From the NCBI RefSeq assembly GCF_900129835.1, contig NZ_FQXA01000004.1, positions 372,001 through 436,000 of the forward strand: a stretch of DNA of 64,000 bases. The letters run 5' to 3'. Of this stretch, positions 7,174-18,394 are shown in pieces. Numbering within the stretch: the stretch's first letter is position 1; every line of letters begins with the position of its first letter. Both the position numbers and the translations under genes were made by a program. This DNA is from Stutzerimonas xanthomarina DSM 18231. GTDB lineage: Bacteria; Pseudomonadota; Gammaproteobacteria; Pseudomonadales; Pseudomonadaceae. The notes under the pieces were generated by a model. It worked only from the letters and a program-made list of their open reading frames with translations, made no database searches and was not told the origin of the DNA.

Positions 7174-10115
7174 TCCGCCTCCAGATGCAGGACCGTAGGG
7201 ACTTCAGCGCCCTGAACAGTCTCGGTAATACCTGTGTCGAGCAGGTACACCCTGTCTGCACTCAGCCCAGCGTTGTCGACCAGATAATCCTTGATGCTGG
7301 CGGCGCGCGCACGGCTGAGGCGTCGAAGAAGCGCGGTGCTGCTTTCGCGGCTGCTAAGAATCGCCTGCCGCAGCTGAAGCGCTCGGGCTTCCTCGTCGAG
7401 ACTTTGCCATTCGGAGGGCGGCTGCTGTTGCAGACGACTGCGATAGATGCCTTCCAACATCGCGATTTTTTCGTCTTCACCGATTTCAAGCATTGCTGGA
7501 TCAGCGGGCACGGTGTCGCCACGTCGCTGCAAGACCTTGTACCAGGTCTGTTGATACTCGCGCTCCAGCCATTGCTCGGCCAGCGGTGGGCCGTCCACAG
7601 CCGGCGCGCTCATACCTTCGATCTCAAGTCTTAGTACCGGACGCTCCTTGAGTGCGCTCGCGAGCGTGCCCAGGTTGCTGCGTGCAGCACCGTCCAGTTC
7701 GCTGCTACCTGGCGAAAAAAGGATTTGGCTGAGGTCAGTCTGGTCTCCACCAACGAGCCCGCCGAGAAACTTGAACGGTGCCTTGGCCGCCCGGACTACC
7801 AGATTGCGCAGCGTCTGCCAGATGATGGGCACCACGTCGAACTGCGGATTATTGAGATCGCCCTGAACCGGAATCTTCAGTGCGATGGTGCCGCTGCTGT
7901 CCTTCAACAGCGCCACTGCAAGGCGTATCGGCAGGTCGACGGCCTGTTCGCTGTCGACTCTTTCGCCGAGCTGCAATTGCTCCAGCACCACTTCGTTCTC
8001 AGCATTCAGCTGGCCTTGCTGGATGCGGTAATGCAGGTCCAGGTTGAGGCGACCCTTGCGGATGCGGTAGCCCGCGAACTTGGCGGAATAGGGCGAGAGC
8101 GTGGTCAGTTCGACCTGCTTGAAGCGGGTCGTGATATCGAGGCTCTGGAGCGGCTCGAAGGGCGTCAGGCTGCCTTCGATACTCACAGGTGCGTAGCGGT
8201 CAACCTTACCCTTTATGTCGACGCTGGCAGCGTTGTGCTGGCGATTGTCGAGGGTGCCGATGCTACCGCCGAGATCTTGGATAGCAGTAATAAAGGGCGG
8301 GCGCAGACTGAGGTCGGAGAAGTTGGCTGAGCCTTCGGCTATCTGGATACCGCCAATCCGCAACGCAAAGGGCACGTCTGGCTCGTCTTGGGAGGCGGGT
8401 GCTTCGGAGGGCGGAGCCTCTTGGTTGGGCGAAGCTGAGGGCTTGTCTACCAGCAGGTCATTGATGTTGGTCGTCAGGTCCGGGTTGATAATGAAGCGGG
8501 CATAGGGCTGGTTCAGGTCGATCTTTTCGATCTGCAGCGCGTTCGGATAGCTATAGTCTAGACCGCTAACCCGCAACGACTGCCATTTCAGCAAGTCACG
8601 GTCCTGGATGGTGTCGAGCGTATGAAGCTGGGTAATCTCGGCGGAACCGCCTATATGAAATGCTAGCGGCTCGACGCCCGTCAGTTCGACCGCAAGCTGG
8701 CTCGCCAGCAGTCCGCTGCGTAACTCCAGGTGAACGAACGGCGACAAGTAAGGCTGCGCCAGGCGCAAGTCGATGCCTGCCAGCGTGACGTCGAAGCTCC
8801 CCTGCATGGGGGTCAAAGTCAGCTGGCCCTCGGCAAGTAGCGAGCCTTGTTTACCGACCTCGGTGGTCAGCTTGAGCTCCATTGGAGCAGTGCCGCGGCT
8901 GTCGAAGTTACGCACGTCCAGATCGAGGGGCCCGAGTTCCAGTTCGACGTTTGGCTCAGGAACCTTATCGGCCAGGTGCAGCTGATAGTTACGCAGTTCA
9001 GCGTCACGTAGAACGATCCGCCAAGGCTGATCAGATGTATCACCTTCCTGCGTTGGCTTAGGCTCATCCTGCGCCAGTTGCTCCTCTGTGTCGGTTGGCT
9101 GCGGTTGCGGTTCTGGCTTGCTGGCAAGCAAGCGCTGCCAATTGAATTGGCCGTCAGGCTCACGAATCAGCCAGCTTTCCAGAGCCTGGCTGCGTACCTG
9201 GCCAAGGGTCACTTGTCGCTTCTGCAAATCCACCGACGTTTGGGCAATCTCTGCTTGCCTCAGACGAAGCAGTGGCTGCCCTTTCAGGCTATCAATGCTT
9301 AGCGATGCCAAGGTAGCGCTTGCGTCGCTCAATTGCAGTGAAGTGCCTTCGCTGAGGTCCAGCTGATACGCCGTCTTCAGACTCAGCTGCCCTTCGTTAA
9401 GGGCGAGCGGTGCCATGTCGCGGACATAGGGCCAGAAGGTTTTCAGTGCCAGCCCATTTATTTCAAGCTGGCCGGTGGACGTGATGGGGGAGAGGTTGAG
9501 CTGACCTTTCCAGTTGATGCGTGATCCGTCCGGGCCTCTGGCAACTAGGACGGCATCAGCGGCGTCGTCCGAGCGAGTCGCAAAGTTAAGGAGTTCAAAA
9601 TCCAGCGAGTCGAGCGAGACGTCGATCGGCTCCTGAGTTCGCTGATCAGCGAAATGAACCCGTCCGCCGGCCAATTGCAGGCGATCGATGCGCAGGGCGA
9701 GGGGCTCTTTATCCCCTGCGGGCGTATCTTCATTGCTGGGCAGCTCGAACAACTCGGTCAGGTTCAGCTTGCCGTCAATGTCAAACAGAACTTCGGCGTT
9801 CGGCCCTATGAGCTCGATATCCGAAAAGTGCAGGGAGCGACTCCACAGGCTGTCCCAATCGAGGTCAACGACTAACCGCTCGAACGCCAGTTGCTCGGCA
9901 TCCGGCTCGCCCATGTGCAGGTTGTGAAGTCTCAAGTTCAAGGCGAACGGATTGAACTCGATCCGCTCAAGGCGAGCCGGTACCGTCGCGTATTTTGCCA
10001 GCTGCTGGTTGACGACACGCTGCGCCACTCCGGGCAGGATCAGAAAACCGAACAGGCAATAAACGATCAGGGCGGTCATCAAACCGATGAACACGCGCTT
10101 CAATCCGTTGGGCAT
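7170..10115 (-). CDS. DUF748 / AsmA-like envelope protein
   Basis: This is a large protein of 981 residues with one N-terminal membrane anchor (about residues 8-28, FIGLMTALIVYCLFGFLIL) and a long periplasmic part. Repeated DUF748 segments run through the sequence, including LNLHDLHMGEP-like beta-strand motifs and PQFDVVPIIWQTLRNLVV near residue 770. The C-terminal part, from LSQILFSPGSSELDGAARSN, resembles the OmpA-like end seen in this family. The family is related to AsmA/TamB proteins thought to act in lipid or outer-membrane transport; that role is inferred. A proline/glutamate-rich low-complexity stretch lies near residues 335-360. It heads an operon with two DUF2845 genes. Confidence 0.88.
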   Translation of the reverse strand: MPNGLKRVFIGLMTALIVYCLFGFLILPGVAQRVVNQQLAKYATVPARLERIEFNPFALNLRLHNLHMGEPDAEQLAFERLVVDLDWDSLWSRSLHFSDIELIGPNAEVLFDIDGKLNLTELFELPSNEDTPAGDKEPLALRIDRLQLAGGRVHFADQRTQEPIDVSLDSLDFELLNFATRSDDAADAVLVARGPDGSRINWKGQLNLSPITSTGQLEINGLALKTFWPYVRDMAPLALNEGQLSLKTAYQLDLSEGTSLQLSDASATLASLSIDSLKGQPLLRLRQAEIAQTSVDLQKRQVTLGQVRSQALESWLIREPDGQFNWQRLLASKPEPQPQPTDTEEQLAQDEPKPTQEGDTSDQPWRIVLRDAELRNYQLHLADKVPEPNVELELGPLDLDVRNFDSRGTAPMELKLTTEVGKQGSLLAEGQLTLTPMQGSFDVTLAGIDLRLAQPYLSPFVHLELRSGLLASQLAVELTGVEPLAFHIGGSAEITQLHTLDTIQDRDLLKWQSLRVSGLDYSYPNALQIEKIDLNQPYARFIINPDLTTNINDLLVDKPSASPNQEAPPSEAPASQDEPDVPFALRIGGIQIAEGSANFSDLSLRPPFITAIQDLGGSIGTLDNRQHNAASVDIKGKVDRYAPVSIEGSLTPFEPLQSLDITTRFKQVELTTLSPYSAKFAGYRIRKGRLNLDLHYRIQQGQLNAENEVVLEQLQLGERVDSEQAVDLPIRLAVALLKDSSGTIALKIPVQGDLNNPQFDVVPIIWQTLRNLVVRAAKAPFKFLGGLVGGDQTDLSQILFSPGSSELDGAARSNLGTLASALKERPVLRLEIEGMSAPAVDGPPLAEQWLEREYQQTWYKVLQRRGDTVPADPAMLEIGEDEKIAMLEGIYRSRLQQQPPSEWQSLDEEARALQLRQAILSSRESSTALLRRLSRARAASIKDYLVDNAGLSADRVYLLDTGITETVQGAEVPTVLHLEAE

Positions 10116-10199
10116 GCGGACCTACCTTCCAGGCGATGAACTGCCTTGGAGTATGGCATGACACGCGGGTTCCTCCTGTGCGAGGGCGCGCGCGTTACC

Positions 10200-11216
10200 T
10201 CACAACTGGAGCATCAGCACTTTGAGCGGGGGCTTGCCGTCCGTTGAGGGGAAATCGGCGGCTGGTGGCAGTATCTGGCAGTCCCGAACTGGCCGGCCGG
10301 TCTTGGTCGCGCAGCGCAAGACCTGATCCCGCCAGTCGTCGAGATCGACCTTCGCCAGATTGTTGCAACAGATAAGCACGCCGTTTTCGGCGGTGGCAAG
10401 CAGTGCGGGTTTGAGCAGACTTTGATAGTCGCGCAACAAATCCACCGTTCCGAACGCGCTCTTCGACCAGGCGGGCGGGTCGAGCAACACCAGGTCGAAC
10501 TGCTGCGGTGAAAGACGCGGATAGTCCGGCAGAGAGCGGCCGCGACGCTGCGGGATCGGTATGTCGGCGAGCTGACGGATTGCGGGAAAGTAGTCCGACT
10601 GGATGAACTGCATCGGTGCCAGTTCCGGATTGAGCGTGCCGTTTTCGCGGCCAACTGCGAGGTTGCTTTCGGCGAAATCCAGGTTAACGACCTCGCGCGC
10701 TCCGCCCGCGGCTGCGCAGAGACCGGCGCCGCAGGTATAGGCGAAGAGGTTGAGCACTGACTTGCCAGCGCTGTTGGCCTTGATCCAGCCGCGCACATTG
10801 CGCAGGTCCAGGAATAGCAGTGGGTCCTGACCGCTATGGCGTGCGCGAACGCGGTAGTTCAGGCCCCACTCATGGCCGATCAGGTCTTCCAGCGCGGCTG
10901 GATCGGCGCGGTAGACCGGGTCGCTGCGGTCGATGCGCGAGTTGCCCTGGGAGCGGTCGTTATAGGCGAGTAAAAGGCGTATGCCCAGGTTCGTGCAGGT
11001 TTGCTCATGCAGAGCCAGCAGAGCCTCACGTTCCAGTGTCTGATGGAAGCTCTGCACCTGCAGCAGCGGGCCGTAACGGTCGACGGTGAGCCCGGGAGCG
11101 CCCTCCTGGCTGCCGTGGAACAACCGGTAACAGTCGGTGGCCTCACGGTGCAGTTCGCAGAGCAGTGCTTCGCGATTGAGGTAGGCGGCGCGCAGCGCCT
11201 GTTCGAGAGAGGACAT
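10200..11216 (-). CDS. Class I SAM-dependent rRNA methyltransferase (RlmI-like)
   Basis: The 338-residue product has the RlmI/RlmK-type methyltransferase fold: N-terminal YRLFHGSQEGAPGLTVDRYG, then the SAM site VLNLFAYTCGAGLCAAAGGA (near residue 155), an acidic strand end VVNLDFAESN, and the catalytic LDPPAWSK. It is shorter than E. coli RlmI (about 396 residues) because the N-terminal PUA domain is reduced or missing. A 23S rRNA cytosine target is plausible, but the exact site cannot be read from the sequence. Confidence 0.85.
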   Translation of the reverse strand: MSSLEQALRAAYLNREALLCELHREATDCYRLFHGSQEGAPGLTVDRYGPLLQVQSFHQTLEREALLALHEQTCTNLGIRLLLAYNDRSQGNSRIDRSDPVYRADPAALEDLIGHEWGLNYRVRARHSGQDPLLFLDLRNVRGWIKANSAGKSVLNLFAYTCGAGLCAAAGGAREVVNLDFAESNLAVGRENGTLNPELAPMQFIQSDYFPAIRQLADIPIPQRRGRSLPDYPRLSPQQFDLVLLDPPAWSKSAFGTVDLLRDYQSLLKPALLATAENGVLICCNNLAKVDLDDWRDQVLRCATKTGRPVRDCQILPPAADFPSTDGKPPLKVLMLQL

Positions 11217-11291
11217 GCGCGGCGACTCGGGAAAGAGGGCCGCGCAGTTTAGCGGAAATCGCCGGCGTTTGGCCGGCCGGCTACCTATCGG

Positions 11292-12470
<1,179 letters not shown>

Positions 12471-12563
12471 GATCTTGAACCTCGAGAAAGGTGCGGGCTC
12501 CGCGGGGCGTTCATGGTGGCACAGGCCGAAAGGCGGCTCCAGGTGCGGAACCTGCCGGTCACG

Positions 12564-13439
12564 CTAGCGTATGGGCAGGCCCATGCGGCGCCGTGCCCGG
12601 TGCACCGAGCCGCTGCGCACGGCCCAGCGCAGCACCGGCGCGGTTCGCCTGACTGCCATTCGGATCAGTAGTCTTTCGCGCTCGGACTGGCTGAGGTCGA
12701 GCATGTCGCTGGCCCAGTCCGGCAACAGATCGACGCCGGCGCGCATCATCAGCGCGCCAAATGGCTTGGCCAGGCGACTCGGAGCAGGGGCGCCGAACAG
12801 GATGCGTACGATCTCCCGAGAGCGCTCATCACAGCGCAGTTCTGGCCGGATAGCCGCGAAATAGTCCTCTATCTGCTGCCGCGAGCGCGGCACCTTGCGT
12901 GCGCCGAGCGCTTCGGCGATACGTGCGACCTCGGCGTAGTAGCGGTCCTGTTCCTGACCTGGCAACGCCGGGTTGAGGTAACGCAGGTGCGCCTTGAGAA
13001 AGCTGCTGACTTCGGCGACATGCACCCAGGTCAGCAGGTCCGGGTCGTACGCGGCGTACGGGCGGCCGTCGGGCGCGTGGCCGGTGACCTTCAGGTGAAT
13101 GGCTCGGACCCGTTCAATCAGCCGCTGCGCATCGGTCTGGCTGCCAAAGGTGGTCGCCGAGATGAACTGGCCAGTGCGGCGCAGCCGACCGAGTAAGTCG
13201 TCTCTAAAGTTTGAGTGGTCCCAGACGCCGGCCAGGGCGAGTGGATGCAGGGCTTGCAACAGCAGGGCAGAGATACCGCCCACCAGCATCGAGGTGAAAT
13301 CGCCGTGCACGCGCCAGCAGACTGAATCCGGGCCGAACAGGCCAGGGTCACCCGGTGGACTTTCGTAGTCGACACCGCCGATGGCCAGCCCGGTGAGGCT
13401 GAGCACCTGCGTTTCGATATGACGGCGGATGATTTCCAA
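12564..13439 (-). CDS. MpaB/DUF2236-family oxygenase-like protein
   Basis: The 291-residue protein fits the DUF2236 family, now linked to the fungal oxygenase MpaB and to Lcp-type latex-clearing heme proteins. The conserved core is HGDFTSMLVGGISALLLQALHPLALAGVWDHS broken over residues about 45-77, with candidate heme-ligand histidines in ALHPLA and WDHSNF. A second conserved part is LTWVHVAEVSSFLKAHLRY. The substrate is unknown. The start at 13439 gives a natural N-terminus (MEIIRRHIETQ). Confidence 0.82.
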   Translation of the reverse strand: MEIIRRHIETQVLSLTGLAIGGVDYESPPGDPGLFGPDSVCWRVHGDFTSMLVGGISALLLQALHPLALAGVWDHSNFRDDLLGRLRRTGQFISATTFGSQTDAQRLIERVRAIHLKVTGHAPDGRPYAAYDPDLLTWVHVAEVSSFLKAHLRYLNPALPGQEQDRYYAEVARIAEALGARKVPRSRQQIEDYFAAIRPELRCDERSREIVRILFGAPAPSRLAKPFGALMMRAGVDLLPDWASDMLDLSQSERERLLIRMAVRRTAPVLRWAVRSGSVHRARRRMGLPIR

Positions 13440-13558
13440 AAGAGGCGACTTCTGGCTGGGCTGGGAAGTCGAATCTTACTCGATGTTCAGGCGTTACCCA
13501 GGCCCAGTCGATCAGCGAAGTGCCGAAGGCGTATCTGTGAAGCAGCGGAGGAAAGGGC

Positions 13559-13586
13559 ACCGGACAGCGGTCAAGCGCTGTCCGGT
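13559..13586 (-). terminator. Hairpin after pgi
   Basis: A perfect 11-bp inverted repeat, ACCGGACAGCG (13559-13569) and CGCTGTCCGGT (13576-13586), with a 6-base loop, begins 13 bp past the pgi stop. On the minus strand only a short T stretch follows, so it is a moderate terminator. Confidence 0.7.
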
Positions 13587-13598
13587 GTTGCACATAGA

Positions 13599-15263
13599 TC
13601 AGCCGCGATGACGGCCGCGGAAGAAGTCGATCAATCCCTGGGTCGAGGCGTCTTCGGCGGGCTGCGCATCGAAGCTGGTCATCTGGCCGTAAACGGTTTT
13701 TCCCAGGTCCTTGCCGAGTTCCACGCCCCACTGGTCGAACGAGTTGATTCCCCAGATCACGCCCTGGACGAACACCTTGTGCTCGTAGAGTGCGATGAGG
13801 GCACCAAGACGTCCGGGGCTGATGGTTTCCATGACTACGGTATTGCTCGGTCGGTTACCCGGAATGACCTTGTGCGGCGCCAGGCGCTCGATCTCGGCTT
13901 CGCTCATGCCTTTTGCGCGCAGCTCGGCCTCGGCTTCTTCGCGCGTCTTGCCGCGCATCAACGCCTGGCTCTGCGACAGGCAGTTGGCGTAGAGCCACTC
14001 GTGGTGATCGGCGACCGGATTGTGGCTAACCACGGGCACGATGAAGTCTGCGGGGATCAGTGGGGTGCCCTGGTGCAGCAATTGATGGTAGGCATGCTGG
14101 CCATTACAGCCGACACCGCCCCAAATTACCGGGCCGGTGGTACAGGACACTGGTGTGCCGTCCTGGCGCACGCTCTTGCCGTTGGACTCCATGTCCATCT
14201 GCTGCAGGTGTTTGACGAAGTTGCGCAGGTAGTGGTCGTAGGGCAGGAAGGCGTAGCTCTGAGCGTCCCAAAAGTTGTGGTACCAGATGCCCAGCATCGC
14301 CAACAGGATCGGCATGTTGGTTTCGAATGGCTCGTTGAGGAAGTGCTGGTCCATGCTGTAGGCACCGGAGAGCAAGTCCTTGAAGTTGGACATGCCAATC
14401 GCCAGCGCGATGGGCAGGCCGATGGCCGACCACAGCGAGTAGCGGCCGCCAACCCAGTCCCACATCGGAAAGATGTTCTTCTCACGGATGCCAAACTCGA
14501 CGGCGGCATTTTTGTTGCTGGTGACCGCGATGAAATGCCGGTAGAGCTTTTCTTCGGTGCCGCCTTTGCCCAAGTACCAGGTGCGTGCAGCCTGAGCGTT
14601 CTTCAGGGTTTCGAGCGTGCCGAAAGTCTTGCTGGAAATGATGAACAGCGTCGTTTCGACGTTCAGCTTGTCTGTTACCTCGCGAAATTCACTGCCGTCG
14701 ATGTTCGCCAGGTAGTGCGTGCGCACGCCGTGCTGAGTGAAGGGCAGGAGCGCTTCGGAGACCAGCTGTGGACCGAGGAAGGATCCTCCGATGCCGATGT
14801 TGACCACGTCGGTGATGGTCTTGTCGCTGAAGCCGCGCCAGAGGTTGTTATGGATTCGGGTGACGATATCGGTCATCTGCGCCAGCGCTGCATGCACGTC
14901 ACGCATGATGTTCTGCCCGTCGACCATCACCGATTCGCCCATGGGCCGGCGCAACGCAGTGTGCAGTACCGGACGATTTTCTGAGGCGTTGATCCGCTCG
15001 CCCGCGAACATGGCGCGGGCCGCCTGCTCGACGCCGGCCTCGCGCGCCAGGTTCACCAGCAGGGTGCGTGTTTCTGGCGTGATCAGATTCTTCGAGTAAT
15101 CGAGAAACAGGCCGCTGCAGGAAACCGACAGGTCATCGAAGCGCGTCGGATCAGCCTTGAATGCCTCGCGCATGCTGAAGTTCTGCATGCCCAGGCGGTG
15201 TTCTTCCAAGGCCTTCCAGGATGGCAGGCCGGTGGCATCGAGAGGGTGCTGGTAGTAGCTCAT
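13599..15263 (-). CDS. pgi: Glucose-6-phosphate isomerase
   Basis: Pgi interconverts glucose-6-phosphate and fructose-6-phosphate in the cytoplasm; in pseudomonads it mainly works in the gluconeogenic direction and the EDEMP cycle. The product is 554 residues. Signatures present are the [10 protein letters not shown] phosphate-binding loop, [18 protein letters not shown] with its active-site histidine, and the C-terminal [14 protein letters not shown]. The start ATG gives the family N-terminus [16 protein letters not shown]. It lies downstream of panD, separated by a panD terminator and a 330-bp region, so it probably has its own promoter. Confidence 0.97.
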   Translation of the reverse strand: MSYYQHPLDATGLPSWKALEEHRLGMQNFSMREAFKADPTRFDDLSVSCSGLFLDYSKNLITPETRTLLVNLAREAGVEQAARAMFAGERINASENRPVLHTALRRPMGESVMVDGQNIMRDVHAALAQMTDIVTRIHNNLWRGFSDKTITDVVNIGIGGSFLGPQLVSEALLPFTQHGVRTHYLANIDGSEFREVTDKLNVETTLFIISSKTFGTLETLKNAQAARTWYLGKGGTEEKLYRHFIAVTSNKNAAVEFGIREKNIFPMWDWVGGRYSLWSAIGLPIALAIGMSNFKDLLSGAYSMDQHFLNEPFETNMPILLAMLGIWYHNFWDAQSYAFLPYDHYLRNFVKHLQQMDMESNGKSVRQDGTPVSCTTGPVIWGGVGCNGQHAYHQLLHQGTPLIPADFIVPVVSHNPVADHHEWLYANCLSQSQALMRGKTREEAEAELRAKGMSEAEIERLAPHKVIPGNRPSNTVVMETISPGRLGALIALYEHKVFVQGVIWGINSFDQWGVELGKDLGKTVYGQMTSFDAQPAEDASTQGLIDFFRGRHRG

Positions 15264-15540
15264 GGTTGTGCGGCTTCCTTTGCTTTGGCGGACTGTCTGC
15301 GGCTCTGCGATTCGTTCGGACAGTCATTCGATCATGCTGGCACGCTGGCATTCGTCCTGAATGTAACAGGCGCGTTCCGCTGCGGCTGGACCGCAACGGC
15401 GGCGGCGCATCCTGCACCGGCGAGACTGGTCTGACTGGCAAAAACGCGCGGCGTTCCGAAGCGCTGCGCACAGAGCGCTGATAGCGGCCAGAACAGGACG
15501 ACCATTGCAGATTTATGGGGGAGGGGAAACCCTTTGCACA
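15264..15540. other. Intergenic region upstream of pgi
   Basis: No coding potential or RNA gene is recognised. It should hold the pgi promoter, but no -35/-10 or sigma-54 match is convincing. Confidence 0.4.
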
Positions 15541-15574
15541 CAAAAAAGCCCGCGTCACTTGAGCGATGCGGGCT
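15541..15574 (-). terminator. panD terminator
   Basis: On the minus strand AGCCCGC and GCGGGCT (15568-15574 and 15547-15553) pair and are followed by a six-T run. It lies 21 bp past the panD stop and ends the pan operon. Confidence 0.88.
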
Positions 15575-15595
15575 GTTGAGCAACTGATGTCGCAT

Positions 15596-15976
15596 TCAGG
15601 CGACTTGAACCGGAATTGCGTTGCTGGTGTGACTGAGATCGCCGTCGGCGCCCATATACAAAACGTGTGGCTTGAAGCTGGCCAGTTCGGCTTCGCTGTA
15701 GTGCGCGTAGGCACAAATGATCACACGATGACCCACACCGGCCTTGTGCGCGGCGGCGCCGTTGACGGAAATGATCTTCGAGCCTTCCTCGCCGCGGATG
15801 GCATAGGTCGTGAAGCGTTCGCCGTTGTCGACGTTGTAGATCTGGATCTGCTCGTATTCGCGGATGCCGGCGAGGTCCAGCCAGTCACCGTCTATGGCGC
15901 AGGAACCTTCGTAATCCAGCACCGAGTGGGTCACCTGGGCGCGGTGCAGTTTAGCCTTGAGCATGATGGCGTGCAT
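15596..15976 (-). CDS. panD: Aspartate 1-decarboxylase proenzyme
   Basis: PanD makes beta-alanine from L-aspartate for pantothenate synthesis. The 126-residue product is a pyruvoyl enzyme. The self-cleavage site Gly24-Ser25 is visible in DYEGSCAID, and Ser25 would become the pyruvoyl group. Conserved [21 protein letters not shown] follows. It is last in the panB-panC-panD order, 101 bp after panC, and has a clear terminator. The panC-panD gap contains no gene. Confidence 0.97.
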   Translation of the reverse strand: MHAIMLKAKLHRAQVTHSVLDYEGSCAIDGDWLDLAGIREYEQIQIYNVDNGERFTTYAIRGEEGSKIISVNGAAAHKAGVGHRVIICAYAHYSEAELASFKPHVLYMGADGDLSHTSNAIPVQVA

Positions 15977-16077
15977 GGCGGGGTCCTCCGGGGGCGCAAG
16001 CGGCGCAGAGTGTGCCCGAACCCTCAGGCGTGTTCAAGACTGAGGGCCGGGCTGGGTTAGGCCGATGGTCGGCTGTG

Positions 16078-16941
16078 TCAGGACGCTTTCTGGGAGATAT
16101 CAACCAGCAAGTTATCCAGCAACCGGGTCTTGCCGAGATAGGCCGCGGCGAGAATCACCAATTCGCGGCTGTCGGCGGTGACCGGGCTTAAATCCAGTGC
16201 ATCGCGAACTTCCAGGTAGTCGGGCCGCAGGCCGGCGGCCTGGAGCCGCTGATGGCCGGAAGCAAGCAGCGCCGAGTAGTCGCGCTCACCGTTACGTATG
16301 GCATCGGCGAGTTGCTGCAGCGTGCGGTGCAACACCGGGGCGGTTGTGCGCTCGTCAGTGGTGAGGTAACCGTTACGTGAGGACAGCGCGAGGCCATCTT
16401 CAGCGCGAACGATGGGTTCGCCAATGATCTGCACGGGCATGTTCAGGTCGCGGACCATGGTGCGGATGACCGCCAGCTGTTGGAAATCCTTCTGGCCGAA
16501 GACCGCAAGGTCCGGTAGCACCATGTTGAACAGCTTGCTGACAACGGTAGAGACGCCGTCGAAATGACCTGGCCGGCTGCCGCCACAGAGCCCCTCGGAC
16601 ACACCTGGTACGCGGACGATGGTCTGCAGCGCCTGGCCGTGCGGATACATCTCCTCGACGCTGGGCGCGAACAGCAGGTGGCAGCCGGCCTCGAACAGCT
16701 TGTCCTGATCGGCCGTCAGCGTGCGCGGGTAGCTGGCGAGGTCCTCGTTGGGGCCGAACTGCAGCGGATTGACGAAGATGCTGGCAACCACGAAGTCAGC
16801 GCGCTGGCCGGCCTTCTTGATCAATGCAATGTGGCCGGCATGCAGGTTGCCCATGGTCGGCACAAAGCCGATGCGCTTGCCTTCGCCCCGTGCGCGGGTT
16901 ACTGCGGCGCGCAGGTCGGCAACAGTTTTCACCACGTTCAT
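16078..16941 (-). CDS. panC: Pantothenate synthetase
   Basis: PanC joins pantoate and beta-alanine with ATP through a pantoyl-adenylate. The product is 287 residues. The nucleotidyltransferase HIGH-type motif is HAGH in [14 protein letters not shown] (residues about 28-41); the second motif [15 protein letters not shown] and ALSSRNGYL complete the active site. The ATG overlaps the panB stop (ATGA), so the two genes are translationally coupled. Confidence 0.97.
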   Translation of the reverse strand: MNVVKTVADLRAAVTRARGEGKRIGFVPTMGNLHAGHIALIKKAGQRADFVVASIFVNPLQFGPNEDLASYPRTLTADQDKLFEAGCHLLFAPSVEEMYPHGQALQTIVRVPGVSEGLCGGSRPGHFDGVSTVVSKLFNMVLPDLAVFGQKDFQQLAVIRTMVRDLNMPVQIIGEPIVRAEDGLALSSRNGYLTTDERTTAPVLHRTLQQLADAIRNGERDYSALLASGHQRLQAAGLRPDYLEVRDALDLSPVTADSRELVILAAAYLGKTRLLDNLLVDISQKAS

Positions 16942-17738
16942 GCGGAGAACCCATGTTCGGCGGCAGGAAATTCGACGGACTTAACCGCCAGGACGTAGGC
17001 GGCGATGGCGGTCGGAATGTCGGCATGCTCGCGCATGAAGTTCTTGACGAACTTCGGCGCTCGGCCGGTCAGTGACAGGCCGAGCATGTCGTGCAGAACC
17101 AGTACCTGGCCATCGGTGGCGCTGCCGGCGCCGATGCCGATCACTGGCACCGTTACTGCCTGGGTAATACGTGCGGCCAGTTCGCTCGGAACGCATTCGA
17201 GCAGCAGCATGGCCGCGCCTGCATCCTCAAGCGCCTTGGCATCGGCAATCATCTGTTGCGCCTGCGCTTCCTGGCGCCCCTGCACCTTGTACCCACCGAA
17301 AATATTGACGGCCTGCGGCGTGAGGCCCATATGCGCACATACCGGGATGCCGCGCTCGGCCAGAAGGCGAATGGACTCGGCCAGCCAAGCAGTGCCCTCC
17401 ACCTTGATCATGTGGGCCCCCGCCTTCATCAAGATGGCGGAGTTGTTCAGGGTCTGTTCCGTGGTTGCGTTAGCCATGAACGGCAAATCAGCGACGATCA
17501 TGGCGCCGCGGTTGCCGCGTTTGACGCAGGCAGTATGGTAGGCCATCTCTTCGACGGTCACCGGCAGGGTGCTGTCGTGTCCTTGCAGGACCATACCCAG
17601 GGAGTCGCCGATAAGCAGCATCTCGACCCCGGCTTCGCAAGCTGTCTTGGCGAAGGTGGCGTCATAGCAGGTCAGCATGACGATTTTCTCGCCTTTCTGC
17701 TTGAGGCCTTGCAGGGTGGTCAGGGTTACGTCTGGCAT
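16938..17738 (-). CDS. panB: 3-methyl-2-oxobutanoate hydroxymethyltransferase
   Basis: PanB transfers a hydroxymethyl group from methylene-tetrahydrofolate to alpha-ketoisovalerate, the first step to pantoate. The product is 266 residues. Typical motifs are [34 protein letters not shown] (split across the metal and substrate site), [10 protein letters not shown], and [13 protein letters not shown] strong ribosome-binding site, TAGGAGG, lies upstream of the ATG. It is the first gene of panBCD; folK is 161 bp upstream on the same strand. Confidence 0.97.
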   Translation of the reverse strand: MPDVTLTTLQGLKQKGEKIVMLTCYDATFAKTACEAGVEMLLIGDSLGMVLQGHDSTLPVTVEEMAYHTACVKRGNRGAMIVADLPFMANATTEQTLNNSAILMKAGAHMIKVEGTAWLAESIRLLAERGIPVCAHMGLTPQAVNIFGGYKVQGRQEAQAQQMIADAKALEDAGAAMLLLECVPSELAARITQAVTVPVIGIGAGSATDGQVLVLHDMLGLSLTGRAPKFVKNFMREHADIPTAIAAYVLAVKSVEFPAAEHGFSA

Positions 17739-17899
17739 GAATGCCGTCCTCCTAAAGCCTCTCGGGGATCACGGTTGCAGGCGGAGCGTCAGGGTTGCCC
17801 CGTTTCGATGCGTGCCGGCAGAGGGCGCTTATAGTCCAGATGGCGGCGAGCTAAGTCAATCTCGAGTGTTACCCGCACGTTACACCTGTTACCCGGTGG

Positions 17900-18394
17900 T
17901 TACAGCGGTTCGTCGAGCCGCTCCAGGCCATCATAAGGGCAGGCGGCAAGCAGCTCGGCAAGCGTGCGGCGATCGGCTAGCTGCAGATCGTCCGGGGTTA
18001 TCTCCGCAAGCGGGTAGAGAACGAAAGCTCTGGCATGCATGTGGTAGTGCGGCACCGTCAGGCGCGAGTCGCTGATCAGGCGATCGCCGAACAGCAAGAT
18101 GTCCAGATCCAGAGTGCGCGGGCCCCAGCGTTCGGCTTTGCGCTGACGGCCCTGGGCCAGCTCAATGGTTTGGAGTGCATCGAGCAGGGTTATTGGTGGC
18201 AGTGAGGTGTCCAGCGCGGCAACCGCGTTGTGGTAACGCGGCTGATCTGGCGGTCCAAGTGGATCGCTGAGATAAAGCGAAGAAACAGCGGCGAGACGTG
18301 TGTTGGGAATCCTGGCCAGGGCGTCGAGTGCACTACGCAGCTGCTGGCGAGGTTCGGCCAGGTTGCTGCCCAGTCCAATATAAACCCGTTCCAT
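17900..18394 (-). CDS. folK: 6-hydroxymethyl-7,8-dihydropterin pyrophosphokinase
   Basis: FolK transfers pyrophosphate from ATP to hydroxymethyldihydropterin in folate synthesis. The product is 164 residues, starting MERVYIGLGSNLAEPRQQL. The signature ERWGPRTLDLDILLFGD (metal-binding aspartates) is complete, followed by PHYHMHARAFVLYPLAEI. Its start codon is directly next to the pcnB stop with no gap, so the ribosome-binding site lies inside pcnB and expression is coupled. Confidence 0.96.
   Translation of the reverse strand: MERVYIGLGSNLAEPRQQLRSALDALARIPNTRLAAVSSLYLSDPLGPPDQPRYHNAVAALDTSLPPITLLDALQTIELAQGRQRKAERWGPRTLDLDILLFGDRLISDSRLTVPHYHMHARAFVLYPLAEITPDDLQLADRRTLAELLAACPYDGLERLDEPL

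Noticed and set aside
13419..14984. Long open frame (521 codons) on the plus strand opposite pgi
   Set aside because: It is an antisense shadow in high-GC coding DNA; pgi on the other strand has full family similarity and the antisense product matches nothing known.
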